A stretch of DNA of 49,401 nucleotides, taken from assembly GCF_030730205.1 (NCBI RefSeq), contig NZ_JANQVQ010000048.1:1-49401 (forward strand), written 5' to 3'. The notes below the pieces were generated by a model. The model had not been told where the DNA came from. It saw only the letters and a program-made list of their open reading frames with translations, and searched no databases. The position numbers and the translations under genes are program-made. Each line of letters opens with the position of its first letter. Positions within the stretch are counted from its first letter, which is position 1. This document shows positions 8,675 to 18,868 of the stretch, one piece after another. The stretch comes from Paraglaciecola sp. GTDB lineage: Bacteria > Pseudomonadota > Gammaproteobacteria > Enterobacterales > Alteromonadaceae.

Positions 8675-10156
8675 ATGTTATACCCTTGGATTTCGCAAGC
8701 CCATCAAACCTTTCGGTACGTTTTAGTTATTCAGTGGTTAACGTCCATTGGGATTGCTGTATTTTATGGGAGTTGGCTAGAGCCACTGCTTATTGGTACC
8801 TTGATTCTCGTTGTTCCTCTGTACTTAAGTTTTAAATTTCCCGCTGAAGCAATTAGTCGTCATGCCGTTGGTATCGGTGTACAACTTTTTACTGCGCTGC
8901 ATATTCAACAGACCTTTGGTATGACTGAAATGCATTTCGAGATATTTGCTATCCTCGCCATTTTATCTTTTTACCGTGATTGGAAAGTGATTGCTTCGAG
9001 TACCGCGGTGGTCGCGGTGCATCATATTTTATTTTATGTACTACAAATAAACGATGCGGGCGTTTATGTTTTTGAACAGAGCAGTTTGCAGTTTCATATA
9101 TTGATTATCCATGCGGTATTCGCCCTAATCGAAGGTGGTGTTTTGATGTTTATGGCCATGAAAAACCATGCAGAGGGTCGCTCGTCATTCTCCCTAGCTA
9201 AAAATGTAAGTGCCATTATGCAAGACAAACATCACCTCGACTTTACCCATATCGACATGCAAAACGATGATGAGCTAAAAGAGTTCAATGCACTCATTCA
9301 CGCTATCAAAGTATTAGTGAGTCAATCGAGAGAGTTGAGCGAAAGTGCGGTAGATATTACCGACAAAGTCCAAACATCTTCGTTGAAACTCGCTGCTTCT
9401 TACGAAATAAGGGTAAAACAAGTTAGCAGTATTAATCAGTCGATTGAGGAAATTGTTTCAGCGGTCAATGCGATTACCTCTTTGTCAGAGCATGCCAATA
9501 CGTTGAGCTCTGAAGCTGAATCTAAAACCTCAAATACCGCTAAAAATGTGGTTCAATCTGGCAAAGGTATCGAAACCCTTAGAGATACCTTAACCTTAGC
9601 CTCTCGCGCTATTCAGGAACTGAGTGAGAAGTGTCAAAACATTTCAACAGTAATGCAGTCCATAAAAACCGTTGCTGAACAGACCAATCTTTTGGCCTTG
9701 AATGCCGCCATTGAATCAGCAAGAGCCGGTGAACACGGTCGAGGATTTGCTGTGGTTGCAGACGAAGTACGCCAATTGGCGATTAAATCAAAAATGAGTG
9801 CTGAAGAAATAGAGACCATCACAGCAACGTTAATTAGCAGTGCAAGTAACTCAGTCACGCAAATGAACGACTGCGTAACCATGGTTGACAGCTCGGTGGC
9901 TGAATCCTCTAAAAACGTCAAAGTCATGCATGAAATCGTGCAAGCTATTGGTGAAGTAAGCACTAACGTTCGTCAAATAGCGACCGCGTCAAAACAACAA
10001 TACAGTTTATCCACCACTATTTCTGATGCCGCTCAACAACTTGATGGTTTGTCGAAAGAAGAATCTGAGTATATGAACTCTGTGAAACAAGAAGTCAGTA
10101 GTTTGCACGATATGTGTGTGACTTTACTTAAGCAAATAGGTCAATTTAAAGTATGA
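8675..10156 (+). CDS. Methyl-accepting chemotaxis protein
   Basis: This is a transmembrane chemoreceptor. The N-terminal 170 residues are a bundle of hydrophobic helices with short loops and no large periplasmic domain, so the signal is probably sensed in or at the membrane. A long coiled coil follows, with the signalling hairpin [19 protein letters not shown] at about residue 332 from the chosen start and the downstream [12 protein letters not shown]. This hairpin binds CheA and CheW. I choose the ATG at 8675 because GGAG ends nine bases before it; an ATG at 8660 and a GTG at 8636 are in frame. The stop overlaps the next gene (ATGA). Confidence 0.92.
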   Translation: MLYPWISQAHQTFRYVLVIQWLTSIGIAVFYGSWLEPLLIGTLILVVPLYLSFKFPAEAISRHAVGIGVQLFTALHIQQTFGMTEMHFEIFAILAILSFYRDWKVIASSTAVVAVHHILFYVLQINDAGVYVFEQSSLQFHILIIHAVFALIEGGVLMFMAMKNHAEGRSSFSLAKNVSAIMQDKHHLDFTHIDMQNDDELKEFNALIHAIKVLVSQSRELSESAVDITDKVQTSSLKLAASYEIRVKQVSSINQSIEEIVSAVNAITSLSEHANTLSSEAESKTSNTAKNVVQSGKGIETLRDTLTLASRAIQELSEKCQNISTVMQSIKTVAEQTNLLALNAAIESARAGEHGRGFAVVADEVRQLAIKSKMSAEEIETITATLISSASNSVTQMNDCVTMVDSSVAESSKNVKVMHEIVQAIGEVSTNVRQIATASKQQYSLSTTISDAAQQLDGLSKEESEYMNSVKQEVSSLHDMCVTLLKQIGQFKV

Positions 10157-10740
10157 AATTAAGGCTTTGGTTTGGCTTAGTTATTTGGTTGGCTGTTGTT
10201 TTTGCCCTACTGAAAGTAACAGATGCAGCCAAACTGAGCCTTTTCGATCCTGAACAGACCTTAGTCATGAAAAGTTTAGAGGCAGAGTTTGAGCCTCAAT
10301 TAACCAAGACCCTCAAAACTGTCTCACCTAATCTGGCAAATAGGGTCTTTCATATCAGGGCTGATGACTGTATTTGTGAAGCGTTGGCTGAAAATCACAG
10401 CCAAGAACTCAGTCAGAGCCTTGCAAATCTGGGATTTCAAAACGAATTAATTGATTTAAAGCTTATGCCCCAACTGGCTGAATTTGTTCCTGCTACACCA
10501 GCTGTGGCGGTATTTAATGACAATGAACAATTACTCTATTTAGGCCCTTATTCTGTAGGACTTGGCTGTCTAACCAATAACAGTCTATCTCAGCAAATAA
10601 GTAATATGAGCCAAGTGGATTACCTCGGCTCTCAGATAAACGCTGATGTTAAAGGTTGTTACTGCCATCCCCAATTAGCTTCATTAAACAAGCAAAACAC
10701 ACCGAGTTTACACCTCTTCGCCACCATAGTTAGCGGCTAG
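10153..10740 (+). CDS. Small exported or anchored protein coupled to the chemoreceptor gene, DUF6436-like
   Basis: This 195-residue protein has one N-terminal hydrophobic segment ([16 protein letters not shown]) that could be a signal peptide or an anchor, followed by a periplasmic domain. Conserved-looking cysteines occur as ADDCICEAL and KGCYCHP, that is, two CxC pairs. This arrangement fits what I remember of DUF6436, but I cannot confirm it. Its ATG overlaps the chemoreceptor stop codon by four bases, so the two are translationally coupled. A role in receptor sensing or redox is only a guess. The 3' end overlaps the convergent 75-residue gene by 33 bases. Confidence 0.65.
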   Translation: MKLRLWFGLVIWLAVVFALLKVTDAAKLSLFDPEQTLVMKSLEAEFEPQLTKTLKTVSPNLANRVFHIRADDCICEALAENHSQELSQSLANLGFQNELIDLKLMPQLAEFVPATPAVAVFNDNEQLLYLGPYSVGLGCLTNNSLSQQISNMSQVDYLGSQINADVKGCYCHPQLASLNKQNTPSLHLFATIVSG

Positions 10741-10935
10741 TTCATCAAGCTCTGAGCAGGTGTAGTCAAAGCCCCGCCCATCAAATTCATACCGCACTTG
10801 CACCGTATGAGAGGCTTTAGCTAATTTTGCTTTTACCACGACATGACCTGAAGAAGACGACCAATGAGTCAACTCATTTAAAAACCGATTAGCCACTTGT
10901 CCATTGCTGAAGCGATAATGTAATTCGTTACTCAA
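10708..10935 (-). CDS. Small hypothetical protein, 75 residues, TTG start
   Basis: The frame is open up to 11004, but I place the start at the TTG at 10935, because a strong GAGGAG ribosome site lies seven bases before it and because this removes the overlap with the peptidase gene that ends at 10970. The product is a small soluble protein with a regular charged pattern (LHYRFSNGQVANRFLNELTHW, then [23 protein letters not shown]). I do not recognise a family. It sits 34 bases behind the M14-type peptidase gene and could be its operon partner. It converges on and overlaps the end of the 10153 gene. Confidence 0.55.
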   Translation of the reverse strand: MSNELHYRFSNGQVANRFLNELTHWSSSSGHVVVKAKLAKASHTVQVRYEFDGRGFDYTCSELDELAANYGGEEV

Positions 10936-10969
10936 CCTTTCTCCTCGCTTAATTTTTTCACCAGCCTGA

Positions 10970-11884
10970 TTAAAACTGCTCAATGATAAAACGCAAACCA
11001 CCACTAATTGCCGCTACTTGAGCCAATATGCAATTTTCTGGATTGGTTTTAGGACTATCGGGATACACTTCGGTTGTAGTGGTAAATTCTGCATTACTTA
11101 CACTTGCGCACAGTCCTAATTGTTTTAAGGGATAATTGATCACGCCTTTTTGCTCCATCGGTGCACCAATGATCATTCCCTTCGCATCGCTGGGGGCGAT
11201 ATGAGTGACTTGCTCTACCGCGGCTATTATGGCTGTTTGAAAGCCTGTACAAGGATTCTTGCTATCTCCTACCGTATAGAAACCATCTGGTATCTCCCAG
11301 CTATGTTGTTCTATGGCATCCCTTGCTGCTAAGGCCGGACGAAATTCCGAATTGTCGGTATCAGTCGTCTCATGGAGGTCGATATGAACCAATATATTTA
11401 AGTCTTCAACCAAGCTCATTAAATTTGCAGCTTCCGGCGCGGGACTATCAGGGTAAAACGAGCGATTAGGGTCAATCGCTAAAGGATTCCACCGGTTTAT
11501 GGTTTCATACCCCCAAGGGCTAACGCAGGGCACTATAATAAAATTAAAGTCATCAGCAAAATCTAGGGCTTTAGTTTGAGCAAAACGCAAAGCACCATGC
11601 ACCCCACTCGTTTCATAACCATGCACGCCACCTGTGATCAAGGCGATTGGTTTGTTGTCGTCCCAGTCTGAACTAGTAAGGGCAATTAAGGGGTACGTTG
11701 CTGCCGCATATTCCAATTCACCATATTGTTGGGTTTTAAAAAATGGCGGCATTGTTTCAATTTCCGCTAGGACATCAGCTGCATAGGAGCGTTTAATACT
11801 TTGCGCTGACAACCATTGTTTTTTTTCTGCCTCGCCCCACTTTTTACCCGGCGTACCAATTGGATAATGACGTTGTGATTGCAT
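10970..11884 (-). CDS. M14-family zinc carboxypeptidase or AstE/AspA-like deacylase
   Basis: This 304-residue cytosolic protein has the zinc site of the M14 superfamily: GGVHGYE (His88, Glu91) and HIDLHET with His171 as third ligand. DPNRSF (139-144) supplies the substrate-binding Asn-Arg pair typical of the succinylglutamate desuccinylase/aspartoacylase branch. The candidate catalytic Glu is in SNAEFTTTTEVYP near the C-terminus. No signal peptide is visible. It could be a peptidase or an amidohydrolase acting on small N-acyl amino acids. Its neighbours are a 75-residue hypothetical gene and mutT, which give no pathway. Confidence 0.85.
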   Translation of the reverse strand: MQSQRHYPIGTPGKKWGEAEKKQWLSAQSIKRSYAADVLAEIETMPPFFKTQQYGELEYAAATYPLIALTSSDWDDNKPIALITGGVHGYETSGVHGALRFAQTKALDFADDFNFIIVPCVSPWGYETINRWNPLAIDPNRSFYPDSPAPEAANLMSLVEDLNILVHIDLHETTDTDNSEFRPALAARDAIEQHSWEIPDGFYTVGDSKNPCTGFQTAIIAAVEQVTHIAPSDAKGMIIGAPMEQKGVINYPLKQLGLCASVSNAEFTTTTEVYPDSPKTNPENCILAQVAAISGGLRFIIEQF

Positions 11885-12016
11885 CGTTATATACCACCGT
11901 TTTTGCTAATTTGAGGTTGGAAAAACTGAATATCTGACAAACAAAATTACTCACAATGGCAGCATTTACCCCTACAGGCTAGTGCTTTATGTGTGTCACT
12001 CAGTGTTGTCAGATGA

Positions 12017-12406
12017 TTAAACCAATTCGGCCACTTTCGCCATGATAGCGAGATTCGCCTCTGGAAAGGCATAATCGTGTAGGTTAGCGATAGTAACCCA
12101 CTTAGCCAGCTGTCCTTCTTGCGGGCTTGGCTCTCCATTAAATTGTTCAACCACTCTGACATCTAATCTTACTTTTTTATCGCCGTAATCGTGCTCGATG
12201 ACCATCAAGGGCGTTTGTACTAATACGCTAATATTGACTTCTTCGAGAAGTTCTCGGCATAGGGCGTCCTCGATGGTTTCGTGAGCTTCCTTTTTTCCAC
12301 CGGGAAATTCCCACAGACCACCTTGATGCAAGTTATCAGCGCGCTTGCTGATATAGATCATATCTTGGCGTTTGATCACCCCAACAGCTACGTCGACAAT
12401 TTTCAT
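12017..12406 (-). CDS. mutT: 8-oxo-dGTP diphosphatase MutT
   Basis: This Nudix hydrolase cleans oxidised dGTP from the nucleotide pool and so prevents A:T to C:G changes. The Nudix box is complete: GGKKEAHE, seven residues, then RELLEEVNI, preceded by LWEFPGG. The length of 129 residues fits MutT. I choose the ATG at 12406, with GGAG seven bases upstream, over the TTG four codons earlier. Placement behind secA is the classical gammaproteobacterial order, but a terminator lies between the two, so mutT probably depends partly on readthrough or its own promoter. Confidence 0.93.
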   Translation of the reverse strand: MKIVDVAVGVIKRQDMIYISKRADNLHQGGLWEFPGGKKEAHETIEDALCRELLEEVNISVLVQTPLMVIEHDYGDKKVRLDVRVVEQFNGEPSPQEGQLAKWVTIANLHDYAFPEANLAIMAKVAELV

Positions 12407-12429
12407 CTTAAACTCCAAATTTATGTCAC

Positions 12430-12454
12430 AAAAAAGTCGAACAAGCTGTTCGAC
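12430..12454 (-). terminator. Rho-independent terminator after secA
   Basis: Read on the minus strand, an 8-bp stem (GTCGAACA paired with TGTTCGAC, 3-base loop, 12436-12454) is followed directly by six T residues. It lies between the secA stop and the mutT start and should end most secA transcripts. Confidence 0.85.
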
Positions 12455-12511
12455 TCTTTCATTTCAATTGCCAGTAAAATCAAGCCTTACTACTTCTCTT
12501 TTTACTGAAAT

Positions 12512-15235
12512 TTAGCTTAATTTACCGTGACATTGTTTGTACTTTTTACCTGAACCACAAGGGCACAAATCATTACGACTCACTTTAGGCCCTTGGCGTA
12601 ACCCAGAACTGGCAGGCGCTGATGCCTGGGCAGGCGCTGGCACCTTAGCCTCGCTTGGCGATTCATGTTCAAAGCTTTTGGCTCGTTGTTGCTCGGCGAT
12701 ACGGCGTTTTTCTTCCATCGCTTCAACTTCAGATTCTGCTTTGACTTGTACTTTGCTCAAAATGGTAATGACTTCTACTTTGAGGGTTTCAAGCATTTGT
12801 GAAAACAATTCAAATGACTCACGTTTGTATTCTTGTTTTGGATTTTTTTGCGCAAAGCCACGCAAATGAATACCTTGACGCAAGTAATCCATTGCAGCCA
12901 AATGTTCTTTCCAATGGCTATCAAGGTTTTGTAGCATCACCGCTTTTTCAAAATGACGGATCACCGACGCACCAACGATTTCTTCTTTGGCTTTATACGC
13001 GCCCACTACTTCAGCAATTAAGCGTTCACGTAGTTTTTCTTCAAACAGCTTATTGTCTTCTGCCAGCCATTGTTTAACCGGTAAATCAAGTAAAAAGTCG
13101 CTTTTAAAACGCTCTTCGAGGCCGTCGATATCCCACATTTCGTCTAACGATTGCGGTGGAATATATTGATCGATAACACCATTGAGTACATCAACACGAA
13201 TGGCCTCGATGGTAGTGCTGATATCGCCTTCGTCTAGGAGTTCATTGCGTTGCTGGTAAATTACCTTACGCTGGTCGTTCGCCACATCATCGTATTCAAG
13301 TAATTGTTTGCGAATATCAAAGTTACGGCCTTCTACCTTGCGCTGAGCGTTTTCGATTGCACGTGTCACCCAAGGATGCTCAATTGCTTCGCCACGTTCC
13401 ATCCCTAAGCGCTTCATCATATTGCCCATTTTTTCAGAAGCAAAAATGCGCATTAAAGCGTCATCTAATGATAGGTAAAAACGCGATGACCCAGGATCAC
13501 CCTGTCGACCAGCACGGCCTCGTAACTGGTTGTCGATACGGCGAGACTCATGACGCTCAGTACCAATAATATGTAAACCACCCGCTTTTAGGACCGCTTC
13601 ATGATCAGCTTTCCATTCTTGTTTGATTTTTTCAACCGTACCCAATTTAGGATCATTGATTTTATCAACCGCAACCTGCCAATTACCACCTAGAACAATA
13701 TCCGTACCTCGGCCAGCCATGTTGGTTGCAATTGTAACGGCACCCGGCTTACCGGCCTGAGCAATGATGTCCGCTTCTTGTTCGTGGAATTTTGCGTTCA
13801 ACACCTTATGAGTGATTTTAGATTTTTTCAAAATACCCGAAATAAGCTCTGAATTTTCGATGGATACCGTACCAACTAAAACCGGTTGACCGCGTTTAAC
13901 GCAGTCTTTGATGTCTTCGACTATCGCTTCGTACTTCTCTTCTGCTGTCAGATAAATCAAATCCGCTTTATCTTTTCTTACCATCGGTTGATTGGTAGGG
14001 ATAACCACAGTTTCTAACCCGTATATAGACTGAAATTCAAAGGCTTCAGTATCAGCAGTACCTGTCATGCCTGCTAACTTCTCGTACAAACGGAAATAAT
14101 TTTGAAAGGTAATTGACGCTAAGGTTTGATTTTCATTCTGAATGTTAACCCCTTCTTTTGCTTCAACCGCTTGGTGTAAACCTTCTGACCAACGACGGCC
14201 TTCCATTGTACGACCTGTATGCTCGTCAACAATGACAATTTGCCCCTCTTTGACGATATAATCTACGTCTCGACTGAACATTTTGTGGGCACGTAGGGCG
14301 GCGTTTACATGATGTAAAAAGGATATATTAGCGGCAGCAAATAAAGATTCATCAGCAGGCAAAATACCCTCACGTTGCAAAATTTCTTCAACGTGTAATT
14401 GCCCTTTCTCGGTTAGGTGGATTTGCTTTGATTTTTCATCGATAGTGAAATCACCTTCGCCTTCTTTGCCTTCTTCGTCTTCTTTTTCTTGTCTGATTAA
14501 CTCAGGAATAATCACATTAATTTTACGGTAAAGCTCTGAGCTGTCCTCAGCTTGACCAGAAATGATCAGTGGGGTTCTGGCCTCATCAATTAAGATAGAG
14601 TCAACTTCATCAATAACGGCGAAATGCAGAGAACGTTGTACTCTGTCTTCAGGACTAAACGCCATATTGTCACGCAGATAATCAAAACCAAATTCGTTGT
14701 TTGTTCCGTACGTAATATCAGCGGCGTAAGCTTCTTTTTTCTGTTGATGATTCATGCCGGGCACATTGCAGCCAACAGACAAACCCAAAAATTCAAATAA
14801 GGGACGACTCCATTCAGCATCACGCTTAGCCAGGTAGTCATTCACGGTAATGACGTGGACACCTTTTTTGCTAACGGCATTTAAATACGTTGGTAGGGTC
14901 GACGTCAGTGTTTTACCTTCACCCGTGCGCATTTCGGCTATTTTACCTTGATGCAAAACCTGACCACCCAACATTTGCACATCAAAATGACGCATGTTAA
15001 ATACGCGCTTACTGGCTTCTCTGACAACAGCAAAGGCTTCAACTAAGATGTCATCGGTACTTGCACCATCAACTAAGCGCTGCGAAAACTCCGAGGTTTT
15101 GCCCTTTAACTCGTCATCAGACAATGCCTCTAATTGGCTTTCTAATTGATTAATTTGCTCAACAGCCACATTTAGCTTTTTGAGAATGCGGTCATTACGA
15201 CTACCGAAAATTTTGGTGAGAATACTCGAAAACAT
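12512..15235 (-). CDS. secA: Preprotein translocase ATPase SecA
   Basis: SecA is the motor that drives unfolded preproteins through SecYEG using ATP. The 907-residue protein has the expected parts: Walker A in MRTGEGKT (about 103-110), the DEVD box of NBF1, [15 protein letters not shown] and [14 protein letters not shown] of NBF2, the scaffold and wing region, and a C-terminal zinc-binding tail [13 protein letters not shown] that binds SecB and lipid. I use the second codon, an ATG at 15235, because the codon before it is TTG. secA follows an M23 peptidase gene; no secM-like leader frame is seen. Confidence 0.98.
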   Translation of the reverse strand: MFSSILTKIFGSRNDRILKKLNVAVEQINQLESQLEALSDDELKGKTSEFSQRLVDGASTDDILVEAFAVVREASKRVFNMRHFDVQMLGGQVLHQGKIAEMRTGEGKTLTSTLPTYLNAVSKKGVHVITVNDYLAKRDAEWSRPLFEFLGLSVGCNVPGMNHQQKKEAYAADITYGTNNEFGFDYLRDNMAFSPEDRVQRSLHFAVIDEVDSILIDEARTPLIISGQAEDSSELYRKINVIIPELIRQEKEDEEGKEGEGDFTIDEKSKQIHLTEKGQLHVEEILQREGILPADESLFAAANISFLHHVNAALRAHKMFSRDVDYIVKEGQIVIVDEHTGRTMEGRRWSEGLHQAVEAKEGVNIQNENQTLASITFQNYFRLYEKLAGMTGTADTEAFEFQSIYGLETVVIPTNQPMVRKDKADLIYLTAEEKYEAIVEDIKDCVKRGQPVLVGTVSIENSELISGILKKSKITHKVLNAKFHEQEADIIAQAGKPGAVTIATNMAGRGTDIVLGGNWQVAVDKINDPKLGTVEKIKQEWKADHEAVLKAGGLHIIGTERHESRRIDNQLRGRAGRQGDPGSSRFYLSLDDALMRIFASEKMGNMMKRLGMERGEAIEHPWVTRAIENAQRKVEGRNFDIRKQLLEYDDVANDQRKVIYQQRNELLDEGDISTTIEAIRVDVLNGVIDQYIPPQSLDEMWDIDGLEERFKSDFLLDLPVKQWLAEDNKLFEEKLRERLIAEVVGAYKAKEEIVGASVIRHFEKAVMLQNLDSHWKEHLAAMDYLRQGIHLRGFAQKNPKQEYKRESFELFSQMLETLKVEVITILSKVQVKAESEVEAMEEKRRIAEQQRAKSFEHESPSEAKVPAPAQASAPASSGLRQGPKVSRNDLCPCGSGKKYKQCHGKLS

Positions 15236-15296
15236 CAACTTACAGCTTCCAATCTAATTATTAGTTTTACTTAGCACAATGACTAACTAACAGGAT

Positions 15297-15330
15297 AAAA
15301 ATAAAACAATCGGCTCACAAGGAGCCGATT
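15297..15330 (-). terminator. Rho-independent terminator after the M23 peptidase gene
   Basis: On the minus strand a 9-bp stem (AATCGGCTC with GAGCCGATT, 5-base loop, 15308-15330) is followed by a T-rich run GTTTTATTTTT. It separates the M23 gene from secA, so secA probably has a promoter in the 60 bases before its start, where I see only a weak AT-rich -10-like element. Confidence 0.8.
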
Positions 15331-15378
15331 ATCAATGATTCCACGTCGCGCTCTATATAAACGCTTTTTTGATCAACA

Positions 15379-16281
15379 CTAATCCCGATAAACGTAGGGA
15401 AGTGGATCAAGATGTTGCCCTTTTCGCAACACTTCGTAGTGAACATGGGCGCCAGTTGAACGGCCCGTGTTCCCCATTTCGGCAATAATCTGCCCTTTAG
15501 TAACCACATCGCCTATCTTAACATTAAGAAGCTTGTTATGCCCATAACGAGTGACCAAGCCTTCACCATGATCTATCTCAACTAGATTTCCATAGCCGTA
15601 ACGCTCATCTGCCCATGTTACAACACCTGCTGCTGTCGCAAGCACCGCATCACCTTCTTTACCGGCAAAATCCACCCCTTTATGCATCGCAGCTTGGCCA
15701 TTAAAAGGGTCTTTACGCACACCGTAATGTGACGACAACCAACCAGAGGTAACGGGTCTGCCAGCAAGTCTGCTAGCATCCTTGATATGGTGACTCAACA
15801 TGATAGATTCAAGGGCATTAAGTTGTTGAGTCTTATGTTGAATTTGGGCCAACAAACCGTCCATTTTATTGATTAAACTATCTTCAATGGGAATAGCAAG
15901 TTCTGTTGATTCCATTGGACCGCCCATCGCAGGACCTTCGGCAAAACTAAATTCTTGCGGGCTCAGATTCGCCTCTTCAACTAAGCGAGCGCCTAGCGCA
16001 TTTAGACGTAAAAGATGACTCTGCATTTCAGCCAACTTCATTGTCATGCTGATAAGTTGTTGCTCTGCGGTATTTTTTAACTCGGTGACTTCTTTTTGTT
16101 GTTGCTCAAAACCCGCTTTCGCATAATTTATGCGATCTACTTTTTCGTCAATACTTTGAGTAGAGCGACTTGATATCAAAAACACGCCACTGATCAGTAA
16201 CAGGGCGATAAGTATTTTTTGTTTATCAATGCTAATTTTAAGTCGTGTTTTCTCGCTTTTAACAAGCAAAGTGATATTCAT
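15379..16281 (-). CDS. Membrane-anchored M23 (LytM-type) peptidase between lpxC and secA
   Basis: One N-terminal membrane segment (KILIALLLISGVFLIS, about 24-40) is followed by a coiled coil (about 48-85) and a C-terminal LytM domain with HKGVDFAG, a stretch of G-D-A-V type, and the zinc His in HVHYEVLRKG. The visible metal residues suggest an active endopeptidase of peptidoglycan, or at least a preserved site. The layout (anchor, coiled coil, LytM) resembles division-site M23 proteins. In E. coli this position holds secM. The placement inside the dcw/lpxC/secA block points to a wall-growth role, which is inference. A terminator follows it. Confidence 0.9.
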   Translation of the reverse strand: MNITLLVKSEKTRLKISIDKQKILIALLLISGVFLISSRSTQSIDEKVDRINYAKAGFEQQQKEVTELKNTAEQQLISMTMKLAEMQSHLLRLNALGARLVEEANLSPQEFSFAEGPAMGGPMESTELAIPIEDSLINKMDGLLAQIQHKTQQLNALESIMLSHHIKDASRLAGRPVTSGWLSSHYGVRKDPFNGQAAMHKGVDFAGKEGDAVLATAAGVVTWADERYGYGNLVEIDHGEGLVTRYGHNKLLNVKIGDVVTKGQIIAEMGNTGRSTGAHVHYEVLRKGQHLDPLPYVYRD

Positions 16282-16490
16282 TATTTAAATTGACCTCTGT
16301 ACTGCAGTATCACCACTGTTGGCACTAATACTGTTATGCGAATATTTCCCGACTTAAGACTCCACTCTAACACGCGGTCAGAGCCAGTGATTTGCAGTTA
16401 GGCAAGCTATTTCAACCTTCATGTTCTTGGCTGAGATTACCACAAGCTTTTAATAGTTCAAAACTTGAAAAAAGAAACGTGGCTAAAAGC

Positions 16491-16519
16491 AAAAATGCCG
16501 CAAAGCTGCGGCATTTTTT
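16491..16519 (-). terminator. Bidirectional-looking terminator after lpxC
   Basis: A perfect 8-bp stem (ATGCCGCA with TGCGGCAT, 4-base loop, 16495-16514) is flanked by A5 and T6 runs, giving a U-tract in either direction. It begins 12 bases past the lpxC stop. The 250 bases between lpxC and the M23 gene otherwise hold no gene. Confidence 0.88.
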
Positions 16520-16530
16520 AAAAATAGAAA

Positions 16531-17445
16531 TTAGTTTGCCAGTATTGGCGAAGCAAACCTGATGGGCATTTCTTCAGGTGTGTCGTAGCCCACAAATTCC
16601 CACGCTTTTGTATCATTTAACAATGCATTTAATAGCTTGTTATTTAAGCCGTGACCAGTCTTGTAGGCAACCAACTCGCCAATGATACTGTGTCCACCTA
16701 GGTACAAGTCTCCGATAGCATCGAGAATTTTATGTTTTAAAAATTCATCACTGTATCTAAGACCTTCTGGGTTCAACACTCGGTATTCGTCTAAAGCAAC
16801 CGCATTTTCCATGCTGCCGCCTAAGGCGAGATTGTGCGCGTGCATGTACTCGATGTCTTTCATAAAACCAAAAGTTCTGGCACGACTTACTTCGCTTACG
16901 TATGAGTTCGAATCAAAATCAAGCACCATATGCTGACGCGTTTGACTGATTACGGGATGATCGAAGTCAATGCGAAAATCCACTCTGAAACCGTCGTAAG
17001 GGCGAAGTTCTGCCCATTTATCGCCGTCTTTCACTCTTACTGGTTTGGTGATCTTTATAAACCGCTTTGGCGCATTCAATTCTTCAATGCCTGCAGACTG
17101 CAACAAGAAGATAAAAGGACTCGCGCTGCCATCCATGATGGGCAGTTCATTACTATCGACTTCAACAATAATATTATCTATGCCTAGACCCGCAAGGGCC
17201 GAGGCTAAATGTTCAACCGTAGAAATAGTGACACCTTGTTCATTGCTGACACAAGTACACAACATGGTATCGCCAACCGCGTTCGCGCGGGCCGGAATAT
17301 CTGCATAAGGCTCAAGGTCAACGCGGCGAAATACGATACCTGTATTTGCCGGCGCTGGCCGGAGAGTCATTGTGACCTTGTCACCTTTATGCAAACCTAT
17401 CCCAGTTTCCTGAACAGATTGTTTGATTGTACGTTGTTTAATCAT
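16531..17445 (-). CDS. lpxC: UDP-3-O-acyl-N-acetylglucosamine deacetylase LpxC
   Basis: LpxC catalyses the first committed step of lipid A synthesis, removing acetate from UDP-3-O-acyl-GlcNAc in the cytosol. All zinc and catalytic residues fall at the same numbers as in the E. coli enzyme: His79 in TVEHLASA, His238 and Asp242 in HKILDAIGD, and His265 in YKTGHGLNN. The 304-residue length is normal. A promoter with a perfect TTGACA box lies 45 bases upstream and a terminator follows, so lpxC can be expressed as a single gene at the end of the dcw cluster. Confidence 0.98.
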   Translation of the reverse strand: MIKQRTIKQSVQETGIGLHKGDKVTMTLRPAPANTGIVFRRVDLEPYADIPARANAVGDTMLCTCVSNEQGVTISTVEHLASALAGLGIDNIIVEVDSNELPIMDGSASPFIFLLQSAGIEELNAPKRFIKITKPVRVKDGDKWAELRPYDGFRVDFRIDFDHPVISQTRQHMVLDFDSNSYVSEVSRARTFGFMKDIEYMHAHNLALGGSMENAVALDEYRVLNPEGLRYSDEFLKHKILDAIGDLYLGGHSIIGELVAYKTGHGLNNKLLNALLNDTKAWEFVGYDTPEEMPIRFASPILAN

Positions 17446-17489
17446 CTACCTTTTGCTCTATTGCCAAAACGTAATAAAAATGGGCACGT

Positions 17490-17518
17490 ATAGTACTAAA
17501 AATGCTTAGCCTTGTCAA
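17490..17518 (-). promoter_or_regulatory. Sigma-70 promoter of lpxC
   Basis: Minus-strand TTGACA (17513-17518) is separated by 17 bases from TACTAT (17490-17495), a 6/6 and 4/6 match. Transcription would start near 17483, giving a leader of about 40 bases before the lpxC ATG. Confidence 0.7.
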
Positions 17519-17617
17519 AATACTGTCACATTTCAATAATAACCAGCATATGCCGTTTATTGAAGGATGCAATATAGAGACAACATAATTAATCCTAAAA
17601 TTCCCTTAGCCCGCCAA

Positions 17618-18787
17618 TTAATCAGCCTGTTTACGTAAAAAGGCCGGAATATCCAAATATTCTAAGTCGCTGCCACTTTCGTGTTTATCTTCTTGTGCTG
17701 AAGAACGCAAACTTTCAGAGGTAATACTATTTGATGCTACTGGCGCACCGTTACCGGTTAAGCGAAATTCACTATGTTCATGTGTGACACGCGGTGCACG
17801 GTTAGAAACTAATGAGATATCAGGTTTACGCTCAGTACCAATACCAGTAGCAACAACAGTAACGCGCAATTCGTCAGTCATATCCATATCGATAACTGTA
17901 CCGATAACCACAGTTGCATTTTCAGATGCAAAGGCTTTCACGGCATTACCGACGGTTTCAAACTCATCAATAGAGAAGCTTGGTCCAGCAGTAATATTAA
18001 CCAAAATACCACGAGCACCTGACAAATCGATGTCTTCCAATAATGGACTCGCGATGGCAATTTCTGCCGCTTCTTCAGCACGATCTTCGCCGCTTGCACA
18101 ACCATTACCCATCATGGCAGTACCCATTTCAGACATAACCGTTCTTACGTCGGCGAAATCCACGTTGATCAAACCTGGACGAGTGATTAACTCTGCAATA
18201 CCTTGTACTGCACCACGTAAGATGTCGTTAGCTGCACTAAATGCTTGCAACAAAGGCGTGCCTTTAGGCAGTACTTTTAACAATTTTTCATTGGGAATAG
18301 TAATTAACGAATCAACATATTTTGATAATTCGGCAATACCTTGCTCTGCAAACTCTGTTCGTTTACGTCCTTCGAAGGGAAAAGGTTTAGTCACAACCGC
18401 AACGGTTAAAATACCCATTTCTTTGGCAATTTTTGCAACTTCAGGTGCCGCACCGGTACCAGTACCGCCGCCCATACCAGCCGTAATAAATACCATGTCA
18501 GCGCCTTCAAGACTTTGACGAATGGTTTCTGCGTCTTCTTCTGCCGCTTGACGCCCGATATTCGGGTTTGCACCTGCACCTAAACCTTTAGTCACCCCAG
18601 AACCAATCTGTAAAGTAACGTTGGCCGCTGAACTACGCAATACTTGGGCATCGGTATTGATGGCGATAAATTCAACACCTTCTATGGAGTGTTTCACCAT
18701 ATGTTCTATGGCATTTCCACCGCCACCGCCAACGCCAATGACTTTAATTATCGCTTCTTCGCTATGACTATCCATTAATTCAAACAT
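17618..18787 (-). CDS. ftsZ: Cell division protein FtsZ
   Basis: FtsZ is the tubulin-like GTPase that assembles the division ring. The tubulin signature GGGTGTG is at 106-112, the nucleotide-binding N-terminus has GVGGGGGNA (18-26), and the synergy region [11 protein letters not shown] is present. A variable linker leads to the conserved C-terminal peptide [15 protein letters not shown], which binds FtsA and ZipA. The length is 389 residues. The start ATG lies 81 bases behind the ftsA stop, the usual pair. This is the last gene of the division part before lpxC. Confidence 0.99.
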   Translation of the reverse strand: MFELMDSHSEEAIIKVIGVGGGGGNAIEHMVKHSIEGVEFIAINTDAQVLRSSAANVTLQIGSGVTKGLGAGANPNIGRQAAEEDAETIRQSLEGADMVFITAGMGGGTGTGAAPEVAKIAKEMGILTVAVVTKPFPFEGRKRTEFAEQGIAELSKYVDSLITIPNEKLLKVLPKGTPLLQAFSAANDILRGAVQGIAELITRPGLINVDFADVRTVMSEMGTAMMGNGCASGEDRAEEAAEIAIASPLLEDIDLSGARGILVNITAGPSFSIDEFETVGNAVKAFASENATVVIGTVIDMDMTDELRVTVVATGIGTERKPDISLVSNRAPRVTHEHSEFRLTGNGAPVASNSITSESLRSSAQEDKHESGSDLEYLDIPAFLRKQAD

Positions 18788-18868
18788 TCTATCTCTCCGG
18801 TCTTAACATCCAAGCAGGCAACCTTGTTCCTTAGTTGCTGCAAATTATAAAGTTTAAAAATGAATCGG

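Noticed and set aside
17784-18518. Long open frame (244 codons) on the plus strand opposite ftsZ
   Set aside because: It lies wholly antisense to ftsZ, has a low-complexity Ser/Ile/Pro-rich translation and no ribosome site, and is explained by codon bias of the real gene.
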